A stretch of 24,377 nucleotides of DNA, taken from NCBI GenBank assembly GCA_937873245.1, contig CALMVY010000174.1, positions 1 through 24,377 of the forward strand, read 5' to 3'. The stretch is from an uncultured Arthrobacter sp. GTDB lineage: Bacteria > Actinomycetota > Actinomycetes > Actinomycetales > Micrococcaceae. Within the stretch, counting starts at the first letter, position 1. Each line of letters begins with the position of its first letter. Position numbers and translations under genes: made by a program. The notes under the pieces are model-generated. The model had not been told where the DNA came from and ran no database searches. It was given only the letters and a program-made list of their open reading frames with translations. This document shows, one piece after another, positions 7,585 through 15,016 of this stretch.

Positions 7585-8181
7585 TCAGGCGGGGTATTCG
7601 CCGCGCTTGACCTGGGGCTTGGGGAGGCGCAGGCGGCGGAACTGCAGCGAGCGCATGGAGCCGTACCAGACGGTGCCGCGCTCCACTTCGCCGAACTTCT
7701 CCGCCAGGCGCTTCCTGAGCTTCCGGGAGAGGATGAAGACGTCGACGAAGACGGCCAGGAACATCACCCAGAACCCGCCCAGGACGTAAATCATCTGCTC
7801 GCTGGATGCCGGGACGAGGAGGGAGACGATCACGAAGATGAGGGCGCCGAACATCAGGTACTCGCCGAGGCTGAAGCGGGCGTCGACATAGTCACGGGCG
7901 AAGCGCTTCTGCGGGCCCTTGTCCCGCAGCGGCAGGAACTTCTCGTCGCCGGTGTCCATGGCCTGCCGCATCTTCAGCCGCTGCTCCTGGACCGCTGCGC
8001 GCTCTGCGGCCTTGGAGGCCTTCCGGTCCTCCGGCACGAGCGGCCGCTTGCGGGCAGCCACCTGCGCGCTGCGCTTGGGCGTGGGCGCGCCCTTGCCGAG
8101 GGCGGTGTCACGGGCTGCCCCGGCCGCCTGCTGGTCAACTATGTCCTGCGCCGCTGGCGCTTCTTTTTTACGTCCAAACAC
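7585..8181 (-). CDS. DUF3043 membrane protein
   Basis: This 198-aa product matches the actinobacterial DUF3043 family as I recall it. The charged N-terminal half contains GKGAPTPKRS (residues 29-38) and a Lys/Arg/Ala-rich stretch, followed by the conserved RDYVDARFSLGEY. Two transmembrane helices follow (about 107-125 and 130-150), then a basic cytoplasmic tail with ERGTVWYGSMRS. Function is unknown. The GTG at 8181 encodes MFGRKK, has no spaced ribosome site, and follows a TATTCT box by 6 nt. The gene diverges from the M20 dipeptidase. Confidence 0.88.
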   Translation of the reverse strand: MFGRKKEAPAAQDIVDQQAAGAARDTALGKGAPTPKRSAQVAARKRPLVPEDRKASKAAERAAVQEQRLKMRQAMDTGDEKFLPLRDKGPQKRFARDYVDARFSLGEYLMFGALIFVIVSLLVPASSEQMIYVLGGFWVMFLAVFVDVFILSRKLRKRLAEKFGEVERGTVWYGSMRSLQFRRLRLPKPQVKRGEYPA

Positions 8182-8187
8182 CCCTAC

Positions 8188-8193
8188 AGAATA
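8188..8193 (-). promoter_or_regulatory. -10 box of predicted leaderless DUF3043 mRNA
   Basis: TATTCT (minus strand, 8193-8188) is separated by 6 nt (GTAGGG) from the GTG start at 8181. The expected transcription start is the G of the start codon. The -35 region is unconvincing. Confidence 0.5.
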
Positions 8194-8259
8194 CCCCGGG
8201 GCGGCGTGCGCGAGACCCAGCCCACACCGCGCATGACCCGCCGGTGTCAGAGTTGAAGG

Positions 8260-8288
8260 TTCAGCGTGATCCGCGACACGGGTAGTGT
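8260..8288 (+). promoter_or_regulatory. Candidate promoter of the M20 dipeptidase gene
   Basis: TTCAGC (8260-8265) and TAGTGT (8283-8288) are 17 nt apart, and ATG 8296 begins 7 nt after the -10 box. A leaderless mRNA is predicted; there is no ribosome site before the ATG. Confidence 0.45.
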
Positions 8289-8295
8289 TCTGGCC

Positions 8296-9726
8296 ATGAC
8301 TTCATCACGCGCGGGGAACCCGCAAACCGCTACCGGCCGGATCGGAATCGTCGACACGGAGGCGCTCCGCCAGGCCGTCACCGAATCGTTCGACACCACG
8401 ATCGCCCAGCTGACAGAACTCGTCGCCATCCCGGGCATCGCCTGGCCCAGCTTCGACCCCGCCCCGCTGAATGCCAGCGCCGACGCCGTCGCCCGGCTGG
8501 TGCGTGCCAGCGGCTTCGACGACGTCCGGATCCTGCGCTGCGACAAGGAAGACGGCACGCCCGGCGGCCCCGCCGTCGTCGCACGCCGGCCCGCAGCCGA
8601 GGGCAAACCGACGGTCCTGCTGTACGCGCACCACGATGTGCAGCCCACCGGAGACCTGTCGCTGTGGGAGACGGAGCCGTTCACCGCCGTCGAGCGCGAC
8701 GGCCGGCTTTACGGCCGCGGCGCCGCCGACGACAAGGCCGGGATCCTGGCCCACATCGCCGCCTACGCGGCCGTGACCCGCGTCCTGGGCGACGACCTGG
8801 GTCTCGGCGTGACCTTCTTCTTCGAGGGCGAGGAGGAAGCCGGCTCCCCGACGTTCCGCACCTTCCTGGAAACCCACCGGGAGTTGCTGCGCGCCGATGT
8901 GATCGTCGTCGCCGACTCCAGCAACTGGAAGGTCGGCATCCCCGCGCTCACCACCAGCCTCCGCGGCCTGGTCGACGGCACCATCGAGGTCAAGGTCCTG
9001 GACCACGCCGTGCACTCCGGCATGTTCGGCGGACCCGTCCTGGACGCGCCGACCCTGCTGTCCCGGCTCATCGCCACGCTCCACGACGACGACGGCAACG
9101 TTGCGATCGCCGGCCTCGTCAGCCGGGACGACGCCACCGTGGACCTCTCCGAAGAGGAATACCGCGCCGACGCCTCGGTGCTCGACGGCGTCCGGCTCGC
9201 CGGCACGGGCACCATCGCTTCGCGGATGTGGACGAAACCGGCGCTGTCGATCATCGGCTTCGACGCTCCCGCCGTGGACGTCGCCTCGAACACCCTGCTG
9301 CCGCGGGCGCGGGCCAAGTTCAGCATGCGGCTCGCTCCGGGGCAGGACCCGGCCGAGGCCATGGATGCGGTCCGCCGGCATGTCGAAGCCAACGCGCCGT
9401 TCGGCGCCCACGTGGTCTTCACGCCGGGGGAGAGCGGCAACGCATTCCTCACGGACACCTCTTCCAAGGCTGCCGGCGTCGCGATGTGGGCGCTCGGCGA
9501 GGCCTGGGGCGTGCCCGCAGTGGAGACCGGGATCGGCGGTTCCATTCCGTTTATCGCCGACCTGACCGAGCTGTACCCCGACGTGCAGATCCTGGTCACC
9601 GGCGTCGAGGATCCCGATTCCCGGGCGCACAGCGCCAACGAATCCCTGCATCTGGCGGACTTCCGCAACGCAATCGTGGCCGAAGCCCTGATGCTGGCCC
9701 GGTTGAATGAGGAGGGGCTGGCGTAG
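8296..9726 (+). CDS. M20 family metallodipeptidase
   Basis: M20 peptidases use two zinc ions to cleave dipeptides or N-acyl amino acids. The 476-aa product contains LLYAHHDVQPTG with zinc ligand His112 and Asp114, GRGAADDKAG with bridging Asp145, and EGEEEAGS (177-184) with the catalytic and zinc-binding Glu residues. A dimerisation domain (about 215-330) carries DHAVHSGMFGG, and His445 in HSANESLHL is the last ligand. The arrangement resembles the carnosinase-like and general dipeptidase branch rather than DapE or ArgE, but exact substrate is uncertain. The frame is open to 8266; ATG 8296 was chosen because it matches the start of conserved sequence and a leaderless promoter. Confidence 0.93.
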   Translation: MTSSRAGNPQTATGRIGIVDTEALRQAVTESFDTTIAQLTELVAIPGIAWPSFDPAPLNASADAVARLVRASGFDDVRILRCDKEDGTPGGPAVVARRPAAEGKPTVLLYAHHDVQPTGDLSLWETEPFTAVERDGRLYGRGAADDKAGILAHIAAYAAVTRVLGDDLGLGVTFFFEGEEEAGSPTFRTFLETHRELLRADVIVVADSSNWKVGIPALTTSLRGLVDGTIEVKVLDHAVHSGMFGGPVLDAPTLLSRLIATLHDDDGNVAIAGLVSRDDATVDLSEEEYRADASVLDGVRLAGTGTIASRMWTKPALSIIGFDAPAVDVASNTLLPRARAKFSMRLAPGQDPAEAMDAVRRHVEANAPFGAHVVFTPGESGNAFLTDTSSKAAGVAMWALGEAWGVPAVETGIGGSIPFIADLTELYPDVQILVTGVEDPDSRAHSANESLHLADFRNAIVAEALMLARLNEEGLA

Positions 9727-9787
9727 GCGGGTCTGGCCCTCTCCCGGGGAACATCCAGCCTGCAGGTACGGTTACGCCAGGAGTTAG

Positions 9788-9819
9788 AGCTACACGGCTG
9801 ATCGACGTAGCATGTAGCT
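9788..9819. promoter_or_regulatory. Inverted repeat and promoter region upstream of erpA
   Basis: AGCTACA (9788-9794) and TGTAGCT (9813-9819) are perfect inverted arms 18 nt apart; two further flanking pairs are possible across one mismatch. TAGCAT (9808-9813), a good -10 candidate, lies at the inner edge of the right arm, so a protein bound here could block transcription. The rest of 9727-9893 has only a GC-rich hairpin-forming stretch near 9841-9870 and the GAAGG ribosome site of erpA. Confidence 0.4.
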
Positions 9820-9893
9820 ATAGCCCGTACCGAATAAGTAGGGGCGGGTGCCGCCCCGGCGGTGCCGCCACCACCGTCGTTAGAAGGTAGGCC

Positions 9894-10283
9894 ATGAGCA
9901 CTACAACCAATGAAAACAGCGCCGACACCACCGCCACGGCGGGCGAGGAACTGGCCACGCACGAGGTTAAGCTGACCGACGTCGCGGCGGGCAAGGTCCG
10001 CAGCCTGCTCGAGCAGGAAGGCCGCACCGATCTGCGCCTCCGCGTGGCCGTGCAGCCCGGCGGTTGCTCCGGCCTGATCTACCAGCTCTACTTCGATGAG
10101 AGGCTCCTCGACGGAGACGCCGTCCGCGACTACGACGGTGTCGAAGTTGTTGTCGACAAGATGAGCGTGCCGTACCTCAGCGGCGCCAGCATCGACTTCG
10201 AGGACACCATCTCCAAGCAGGGCTTCACGATCGACAACCCGAACGCCGGCGGCTCCTGCGCCTGCGGTGATTCCTTCCACTAA
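9894..10283 (+). CDS. erpA: A-type iron-sulfur carrier (ErpA/IscA family)
   Basis: A-type carriers hand [2Fe-2S] or [4Fe-4S] clusters to apo-enzymes. The 129-aa product has about 22 non-conserved N-terminal residues, then the HesB-like fold. It carries all three cluster-binding cysteines: Cys58 in QPGGCSGLIYQ, and Cys122 and Cys124 in the C-terminal SCACGDSF. DFEDTISKQGFTIDNPNA (101-118) is typical of the ErpA branch. ATG 9894 has GAAGG 8 nt upstream. It lies upstream of the oxidase operon, separated by a terminator, and could serve the Rieske protein QcrA as one of many clients (inference). Confidence 0.93.
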   Translation: MSTTTNENSADTTATAGEELATHEVKLTDVAAGKVRSLLEQEGRTDLRLRVAVQPGGCSGLIYQLYFDERLLDGDAVRDYDGVEVVVDKMSVPYLSGASIDFEDTISKQGFTIDNPNAGGSCACGDSFH

Positions 10284-10310
10284 GGCCGGGCAATCTGCCC
10301 GGCCTTAGTG
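10278..10310 (+). terminator. Terminator overlapping the erpA stop codon
   Basis: A 15-bp perfect stem (10278-10292 with 10296-10310, core TAAGGCCGGGCA / TGCCCGGCCTTA) has a 3-nt loop. The erpA TAA at 10281-10283 lies inside the 5' arm. No T-run follows. Confidence 0.7.
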
Positions 10311-10483
10311 CCGCAGGATCCGTAACGAGCGGGCCCGGCAAAAAGGTCCCGACGCACGGCGCGGACATGTGGGCGAAAACTCGCGGGGAGCGGTAAGCTC
10401 TACACCGAGTAGTAAAACTTTTCGTGTGCCCTGACCGCGATTTTGCGGGCCGGGGCGACAGCAACAAGTAGGAAGGGCCGTCT
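10311..10483 (+). promoter_or_regulatory. ctaC upstream region
   Basis: This gap holds the promoter of the oxidase operon, but it is not clearly defined. TAAGCT (10394-10399) is the best -10 match, with no good -35; the A/T-richer TAGTAAAACTTTT near 10410-10422 is an alternative. A GGAAGG ribosome site precedes the GTG at 10484 by 7 nt. The 5' leader would be 60-80 nt. No gene is seen. Confidence 0.35.
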
Positions 10484-11356
10484 GTGAGTTCGCAGAACCG
10501 AACCGGCAGCCGACGCAAACAGATCACTACGATCACTGGCTTGGCACTCGCCGGCGCGTTGGCTTTGACTGGATGTTCACCAGAGGTACAGAAAGGGTGG
10601 CTGCCCACCGAGCGTGGCACCACCAGCAACACTGACCGCGTCATGGACCTCTGGGTCAACTCATGGATTGCCGCCTTGATTGTCGGTGTTATTACCTGGG
10701 GCCTGATGATCTGGTGCATCGTCGCCTACCGGCGCCGCAAGGGCACCGTCGGGTTTCCGCGGCAGAACAGCTTCAACCTGCCCCTCGAGGTTTTCTACCT
10801 GACGATCCCGCTGTTCATGGTCTTGGTGTTCTTCTACTTCACCGACCGCGACCAGCAGGCGATTGACAACCGCGCCGAGCCTGCCGACGTCGTTGTTGAC
10901 GTCCGCGGTAAGCAGTGGGCCTGGGACTTCAATTACAAAAAGGGCGACGTGATCCGGGAGGACGTGTATGAGGCAGGTGTTCAGACCAACCTCACCGGTG
11001 AAACCGTGGACAAGGAAAAGCTGCCCACGCTGTACCTCCCGGTCAACAAGTCGGTCGACCTCGAACTGAACGCCCGTGACGTTATCCACTCCTTCTGGGT
11101 TCCCGCTTTCCTGCAGAAGCGCGACATGATTCCCGGCAGGACCAATTACATGAGGTTCACCCCCACCAAGGAGGGGACCTACGACGGCAAGTGCGCCGAA
11201 CTCTGCGGCGAATACCACTCCGAAATGCTGTTCCGCGTCAAGGTCGTGTCCGACGCCGAATTCCAGGCGCACTTGGAAAAGCTGCGCCTCGACGGCAACA
11301 CCGGTCTCCTTGGCGAAGAGTACGACCGTCTCCCGGCCAAGACCGAGAACAAGTAA
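10484..11356 (+). CDS. ctaC: Cytochrome c oxidase subunit II (aa3 type), lipoprotein
   Basis: CtaC accepts electrons from the di-haem cytochrome QcrC and passes them via CuA to CtaD. The 290-aa product begins with a lipoprotein signal peptide ending in LTGC (lipidated Cys31). Two transmembrane helices follow (about 60-82 and 101-119), then the periplasmic cupredoxin domain. CuA ligands are all present: His202 in IHSFWVP, Cys237, Glu239, Cys241, His245 and Met248 in CAELCGEYHSEM. KQWAWDFNY (143-151) is the aromatic electron-entry patch. An insertion around 160-180 is typical of actinobacterial CtaC, which contacts QcrC. GTG 10484 follows GGAAGG. It leads the ctaC-ctaD-ctaF operon. Confidence 0.97.
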   Translation: MSSQNRTGSRRKQITTITGLALAGALALTGCSPEVQKGWLPTERGTTSNTDRVMDLWVNSWIAALIVGVITWGLMIWCIVAYRRRKGTVGFPRQNSFNLPLEVFYLTIPLFMVLVFFYFTDRDQQAIDNRAEPADVVVDVRGKQWAWDFNYKKGDVIREDVYEAGVQTNLTGETVDKEKLPTLYLPVNKSVDLELNARDVIHSFWVPAFLQKRDMIPGRTNYMRFTPTKEGTYDGKCAELCGEYHSEMLFRVKVVSDAEFQAHLEKLRLDGNTGLLGEEYDRLPAKTENK

Positions 11357-11368
11357 GGGGAGCGCGAA

Positions 11369-13090
11369 GTGGCTACGACCTATTCACAGCCCACCGGGAT
11401 CCTTGAGGCTCCCGTGGTACCAAAGTCCAAGGGACGCATCGTCGTCAACTGGATCACCTCCACCGACCACAAGACCATCGGGTACATGTACCTGATCGCG
11501 TCTTTCGTGTTCTTCTGTCTCGGCGGCGTCATGGCGCTGCTGATCCGCGCCGAGCTGTTCGAGCCCGGCATGCAGATCCTGCAGACCAAAGAGCAGTACA
11601 ACCAGCTCTTCACCATGCACGGCACCGTGATGCTGCTGATGTTCGCGACGCCGCTCTTCGCCGGGTTCGCCAACGTCATCATGCCGCTCCAGATCGGCGC
11701 CCCCGACGTCGCCTTCCCGCGGCTGAACGCACTGGCCTTCTGGTTCTTCCTGTTCGGCTCCACCATCGCCGTGTCCGGCTTCATCACACCGCAGGGCGCG
11801 GCATCGTTCGGCTGGTTCGCGTACGCCCCGCTGTCGAACACAACCTTCAGCCCCGGAGTGGGCGGTGACCTTTGGGTCTTTGGCCTGGCCCTCTCCGGCT
11901 TCGGGACCATCCTTGGTGCGGTCAACTTCATCACTACCATCATCTGCATGCGTGCCCCGGGCATGACCATGTGGCGCATGCCGATCTTCACCTGGAACAT
12001 CCTGGTGACCGCGATTCTGGTTCTGATGGCGTTCCCGCCGCTGGCCGCAGCGCTTTTCGCCCTCGGCGCGGACCGCCGCTTCGGAGCGCATATCTTCGAT
12101 CCTGAGAACGGCGGCGCCATCCTCTGGCAGCATCTGTTCTGGTTCTTCGGGCACCCCGAGGTCTACATCATCGCGCTGCCGTTCTTCGGCATCGTCTCAG
12201 AGATTTTCCCGGTCTTCAGCCGGAAGCCGATCTTTGGTTACAAGGGACTCGTCTACGCAACGATTTCCATCGCAGCGCTGTCCGTGACCGTGTGGGCGCA
12301 CCACATGTACGTCACCGGCGCGGTCCTTCTGCCGTTCTTCTCGTTCATGACAATGCTCATCGCGGTGCCAACCGGTGTGAAGTTCTTCAACTGGATCGGC
12401 ACCATGTGGCGGGGGTCCATAACCTTCGAAACGCCCATGCTCTGGAGCATCGGGTTCCTGGCGACGTTCCTCTTTGGCGGCCTGACCGGTATCATCCTGG
12501 CGTCCCCGCCGCTGGACTTCGCCGTCTCGGACTCCTACTTCGTGGTGGCTCACTTCCACTACGTTGTCTTTGGGACCGTGGTGTTTGCGATGTTTGCCGG
12601 CTTCTACTTCTGGTGGCCGAAGTGGACCGGCAAGATGCTCAACGAGCGTATCGGCAAGATCCACTTCTGGATGCTGTTCCTCGGATTCCACGGCACGTTC
12701 CTCATCCAGCACTGGCTGGGAGTCGAGGGCATGCCACGCCGTTATGCCGACTACCTCCAGGAGGATAACTTCACCTGGATGAACCAGTTCTCGACCTATT
12801 CTTCCTTCCTGCTGGGCGCCTCGCTGATCCCGTTCTTCTGGAACGTTTACATCACTTGGCGCAGCAACGAGAAGGTTGAAGTGGATGACCCGTGGGGCTT
12901 CGGCGCCTCGCTCGAATGGGCGACGTCCTGCCCGCCGCCGCGTCACAACTTCACCTCGCTGCCGCGGATCCGTTCGGAGCGTCCTGCCCTGGACCTGCAC
13001 CACCCCGAACTCTCCCAGACATACACCGTCGAGTCTCCTGCCCCGGCCGCGGAAGCCCTCGGTAACGCCGACCAGAAGGACAACCCCTAG
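11369..13090 (+). CDS. ctaD: Cytochrome c oxidase subunit I (aa3 type)
   Basis: CtaD reduces oxygen to water at the haem a3-CuB centre and pumps protons. The 573-aa product has about 12 membrane helices and every catalytic ligand: His84 (haem a) in TMHGTVMLLMF, His262 and cross-linked Tyr266 in GHPEVY, His311 and His312 (CuB) in AHHMYVTG, and His395 (haem a3) and His397 (haem a) in AHFHYVVFG. The K-channel Lys338 is in VPTGVKFFNW. A soluble Pro/Ala-rich tail ends the protein. GTG 11369 has a GGGGAG ribosome site and follows ctaC by 12 nt. Its TAG overlaps the ctaF GTG by one base. Confidence 0.98.
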   Translation: MATTYSQPTGILEAPVVPKSKGRIVVNWITSTDHKTIGYMYLIASFVFFCLGGVMALLIRAELFEPGMQILQTKEQYNQLFTMHGTVMLLMFATPLFAGFANVIMPLQIGAPDVAFPRLNALAFWFFLFGSTIAVSGFITPQGAASFGWFAYAPLSNTTFSPGVGGDLWVFGLALSGFGTILGAVNFITTIICMRAPGMTMWRMPIFTWNILVTAILVLMAFPPLAAALFALGADRRFGAHIFDPENGGAILWQHLFWFFGHPEVYIIALPFFGIVSEIFPVFSRKPIFGYKGLVYATISIAALSVTVWAHHMYVTGAVLLPFFSFMTMLIAVPTGVKFFNWIGTMWRGSITFETPMLWSIGFLATFLFGGLTGIILASPPLDFAVSDSYFVVAHFHYVVFGTVVFAMFAGFYFWWPKWTGKMLNERIGKIHFWMLFLGFHGTFLIQHWLGVEGMPRRYADYLQEDNFTWMNQFSTYSSFLLGASLIPFFWNVYITWRSNEKVEVDDPWGFGASLEWATSCPPPRHNFTSLPRIRSERPALDLHHPELSQTYTVESPAPAAEALGNADQKDNP

Positions 13091-13491
13091 TGAAGATTGA
13101 ATCAAGGATTTTTGGACTCGGCGTCTTCTTCTTCGTGCCGGTCGCCGTCATCTACGGCTTCCTGACCGGCTGGTCCGAGTGGGTCGGCGTCCTCGGGGTG
13201 CTGCTGGTCGGCGGCCTCGCCGGCATGATCGGCGCGTACCTGGCCTTCACCGGCAAGCGCGTCGGAATGCGGCCCGAGGACCGCAGTGACGCCGAGATCC
13301 ACGAGGGCGCCGGCGAGCAGGGACACTTCAGCCCCTGGAGCTGGTGGCCGCTGGTCCTCGGCCTGGCCAGCGCCGCGGGATTCCTCGGCATGGCCATTGG
13401 CTTCTGGATCGTCTACATCGCTGCCGGCCTCGCGCTGGTCGCCCTCGTCGGCTGGGTGTACGAGTACAGCCGCGGAGACCACGCGCACTAA
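13090..13491 (+). CDS. ctaF: Cytochrome c oxidase subunit IV, actinobacterial type
   Basis: CtaF is the small fourth subunit of actinobacterial aa3 oxidases; it has no cofactors and stabilises the supercomplex. The 133-aa product starts MKIESRIFGLGVFFFVPVAV and has four hydrophobic helices in two pairs (about 8-26, 31-53, 78-98, 101-124). They are split by a charged loop with the conserved GMRPEDRSDAEI. The GTG at 13090 shares its G with the last base of the ctaD stop (TAGTG), so translation is coupled. It ends the oxidase operon before a very strong terminator. Confidence 0.95.
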   Translation: MKIESRIFGLGVFFFVPVAVIYGFLTGWSEWVGVLGVLLVGGLAGMIGAYLAFTGKRVGMRPEDRSDAEIHEGAGEQGHFSPWSWWPLVLGLASAAGFLGMAIGFWIVYIAAGLALVALVGWVYEYSRGDHAH

Positions 13492-13518
13492 CGTCCGTCA
13501 GGACATAAACCGTCAACT

Positions 13519-13561
13519 ACGACGGCGGGCCCCACCTTCTGGTGGGGCCCGCCGTCGTTTT
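13519..13561 (+). terminator. Intrinsic terminator of the ctaC-ctaD-ctaF operon
   Basis: A perfect 18-bp inverted repeat (13519-13536 with 13541-13558) has a TTCT loop and ends in TTTT (13558-13561). The left arm is ACGACGGCGGGCCCCACC. This is the strongest terminator in the window. Confidence 0.95.
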
Positions 13562-13633
13562 GCTGTTCACCCGCCCTGCGGCCTGATCCGCGCTGCCAGC
13601 CTGTTCTGGTCCCTGGGAGGGCCTGTACACCGC

Positions 13634-13927
13634 TTAGCGGGGCCGGGACGACTCCAGCAGGGCGCGGAGCCCCTCGAGGGCCTTCTCGCCGTCGGCGGGG
13701 CTGTACGTGTCCGGGACGGCGTCGAGGGAGACAGCCAGCTCCACCACGCAGCCAAAGTGGAAGTCCTCGGTCATGACTTCCAGCAGGGAGCGGGCGTCCA
13801 CGCCGGGCCTGCCGTCCTTGCTGATGGTGACAGGCAGTCCGGTCTCATGAACAGCCCGGACGAACAGCGCCGCGGGCCGTGCATGCAGTCCGATGGCGGC
13901 CTGGACGATTGCGTTCCGAACTGGCAA
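13634..13927 (-). CDS. ptsH: HPr family phosphocarrier protein
   Basis: HPr carries phosphate from enzyme I to sugar-specific enzyme II in the phosphotransferase system. The 97-aa product has GLHARPAA with phospho-acceptor His15 and the regulatory-serine segment VDARSLLEVM (Ser47, equivalent to Ser46). A slightly extended C-terminal region (VSLDAVPDTYSPADGEKAL) makes it longer than the usual 85-90 aa. The start is an unusual TTG at 13927, supported by GGGAG 7 nt upstream and by family alignment. The frame is open far upstream but overlaps the GntR gene. No other PTS gene is in the window. Divergent from the GntR gene, with a dre-like operator between. Confidence 0.9.
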   Translation of the reverse strand: MPVRNAIVQAAIGLHARPAALFVRAVHETGLPVTISKDGRPGVDARSLLEVMTEDFHFGCVVELAVSLDAVPDTYSPADGEKALEGLRALLESSRPR

Positions 13928-13993
13928 CGGGGCTCCCTTGTCTCTGATCGGGTTCTTCGACCGGCTAGCGGCGCCTTTTAGCCTAACCGCGGG

Positions 13994-14014
13994 CGCGGTT
14001 CCAAGCGAACCGCG
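13994..14014. repeat. Inverted repeat in the HPr-GntR intergenic region
   Basis: CGCGGTT (13994-14000) and AACCGCG (14008-14014) are perfect arms with a 7-nt spacer. A further AACCGC (13985-13990) can pair with the left arm instead, giving alternative hairpins. It lies between the dre-like site and the HPr start and could be a second operator or an RNA hairpin in the HPr leader. Confidence 0.4.
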
Positions 14015-14023
14015 ACAATCGGG

Positions 14024-14035
14024 TGGTCTAGACCT
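14024..14035. promoter_or_regulatory. DasR-type operator (dre-like) between HPr and GntR genes
   Basis: TGGTCTAGACCT has the perfect 10-bp palindrome GGTCTAGACC (14025-14034). It matches the core of the DasR-responsive element of Streptomyces (TGGTCTAGACCA) at 11 of 12 bases. DasR is a GntR/HutC regulator of GlcNAc uptake and PTS genes. A regulator of that family starts 52 bp away and an HPr gene, a classic DasR target, on the other side. Confidence 0.7.
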
Positions 14036-14087
14036 GCGCCTTGAGTGGCTTAGCCTTGAGGTATGACCCATTCCGGAAGGCACCGCA

Positions 14088-14879
14088 GTGGCGGCCTCTG
14101 AAGCCGCCCGCATGGCCGGGGAGATCGACCGGCACAACGGCACGCCCATCTATGTCCAGCTGCGGGAAATCCTCCGCGCCCACATTGTGAGCGCCTGCCC
14201 GCCCGGGTCGGCACTGCCCTCGGAACGGGATCTCGCCGAGCGTTTCGGTCTGGCCCGGATGACGGTGCGCCAGGCCATCGACGCCCTCGTTGGCGAGGAA
14301 GTCATCGAGCGTGTGGTGGGCCTCGGCACCTTTGTGCGCAAGCCCAAACTGGACCTTCAGGTCAAGCTGACCTCCTACAGCGAGGAAATGCAGCGCCGCG
14401 GCATGGTTCCTGCCGCCAAAGTCCTCAGCTTCGAGCAGATCGGCGCCAGCGCATTCCTGGCCCGTGAGCTCCAGCTGGAGGAGGGGACGCCCTTGGTGCG
14501 GTTCCGCCGCCTCCTGCTGGCTGACAACGAACCCATGAGCGTGGACGAGAATTTCATCCCCGCGCACCGGGTACCCGGGCTGCTCGATGGTGAACCGCCA
14601 ACGTCGCTGTACAACGTCCTGAGCGAACGCTTCGGGCTGGTGATGGAGTGGGGCGAGGACATGATCGAGGCGACGGCTGCTTCCCCGTCGACGGCGCGCC
14701 TGCTCAACGTTGAAGTCGGGTCGCCGCTGCTGAAGATCCAGCGCCACGCCTTCGTTGCGCGGGCCATGGTGGACTATTCCGTGTCCTACTACCGGGCCGA
14801 CCGCTACAAGCTCTGGGTGCCCCTGCAGCGGCCGGGCGTCCGCCCCACGCGGAACTATGCCTCCGGCTACCGCCCGTAG
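14088..14879 (+). CDS. GntR/HutC-family regulator, DasR-like
   Basis: The 263-aa product has an N-terminal winged helix (about 20-85) with IYVQLREILRAHI, the recognition region LPSERDLAERFGLARMTVRQAI (43-64) and the wing VVGLGTFVRKPK. A UTRA effector domain (about 105-250) follows, with RRLLLADNEPMSVDENFIP and the terminal YYRADRYKLWVP motif that binds sugar-phosphate-type ligands in this family. The dre-like palindrome upstream and adjacent HPr gene suggest a DasR/NagR-like regulator of amino-sugar PTS uptake, likely autoregulated. GTG 14088 has GGAAGG 8 nt upstream; ATG 14112 is an alternative start. Family is certain; the GlcNAc role is inferred. Confidence 0.92.
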   Translation: MAASEAARMAGEIDRHNGTPIYVQLREILRAHIVSACPPGSALPSERDLAERFGLARMTVRQAIDALVGEEVIERVVGLGTFVRKPKLDLQVKLTSYSEEMQRRGMVPAAKVLSFEQIGASAFLARELQLEEGTPLVRFRRLLLADNEPMSVDENFIPAHRVPGLLDGEPPTSLYNVLSERFGLVMEWGEDMIEATAASPSTARLLNVEVGSPLLKIQRHAFVARAMVDYSVSYYRADRYKLWVPLQRPGVRPTRNYASGYRP

Positions 14880-14880
14880 G

Positions 14881-14946
14881 AGCAACGCGGGGTCACTCCG
14901 CGCCCGTCCCGAGGGGAATATGGGCGCGACGTGACCCCGCGTTGCT
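14881..14946. repeat. 66-bp extragenic palindrome after the GntR gene
   Basis: AGCAACGCGGGGTCAC (14881-14896) pairs perfectly with GTGACCCCGCGTTGCT (14931-14946). After a 2x2 internal loop, CGCGCCC (14899-14905) pairs with GGGCGCG (14922-14928) around a 16-nt loop. It begins just after the GntR stop. It could act as a terminator, but its size and two-part structure resemble a repetitive extragenic palindromic element. Confidence 0.75.
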
Positions 14947-14963
14947 GTTGTTGGCCGGGTACG

Positions 14964-14999
14964 CAGAAAGGCCCGGTCCTGGTGGACCGGGCCTTTCTG
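14964..14999. terminator. Bidirectional terminator between GntR and qcrB genes
   Basis: A perfect 16-bp inverted repeat CAGAAAGGCCCGGTCC / GGACCGGGCCTTTCTG has a TGGT loop. It lies in the convergent gap, with a T-containing 3' arm on both strands. Confidence 0.85.
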
Positions 15000-15016
15000 G
15001 TGTTCACTGCAGCCGG

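Noticed and set aside
8305..9651. 448-codon open frame on the minus strand
   Set aside because: Antisense shadow of the M20 dipeptidase; it is rich in Gly, Arg, Asp and Val, with no motifs.
13519..13561. Regulatory RNA or attenuator after ctaF
   Set aside because: The perfect 18-bp stem with TTCT loop and T-run is a simple intrinsic terminator placed where the operon ends.
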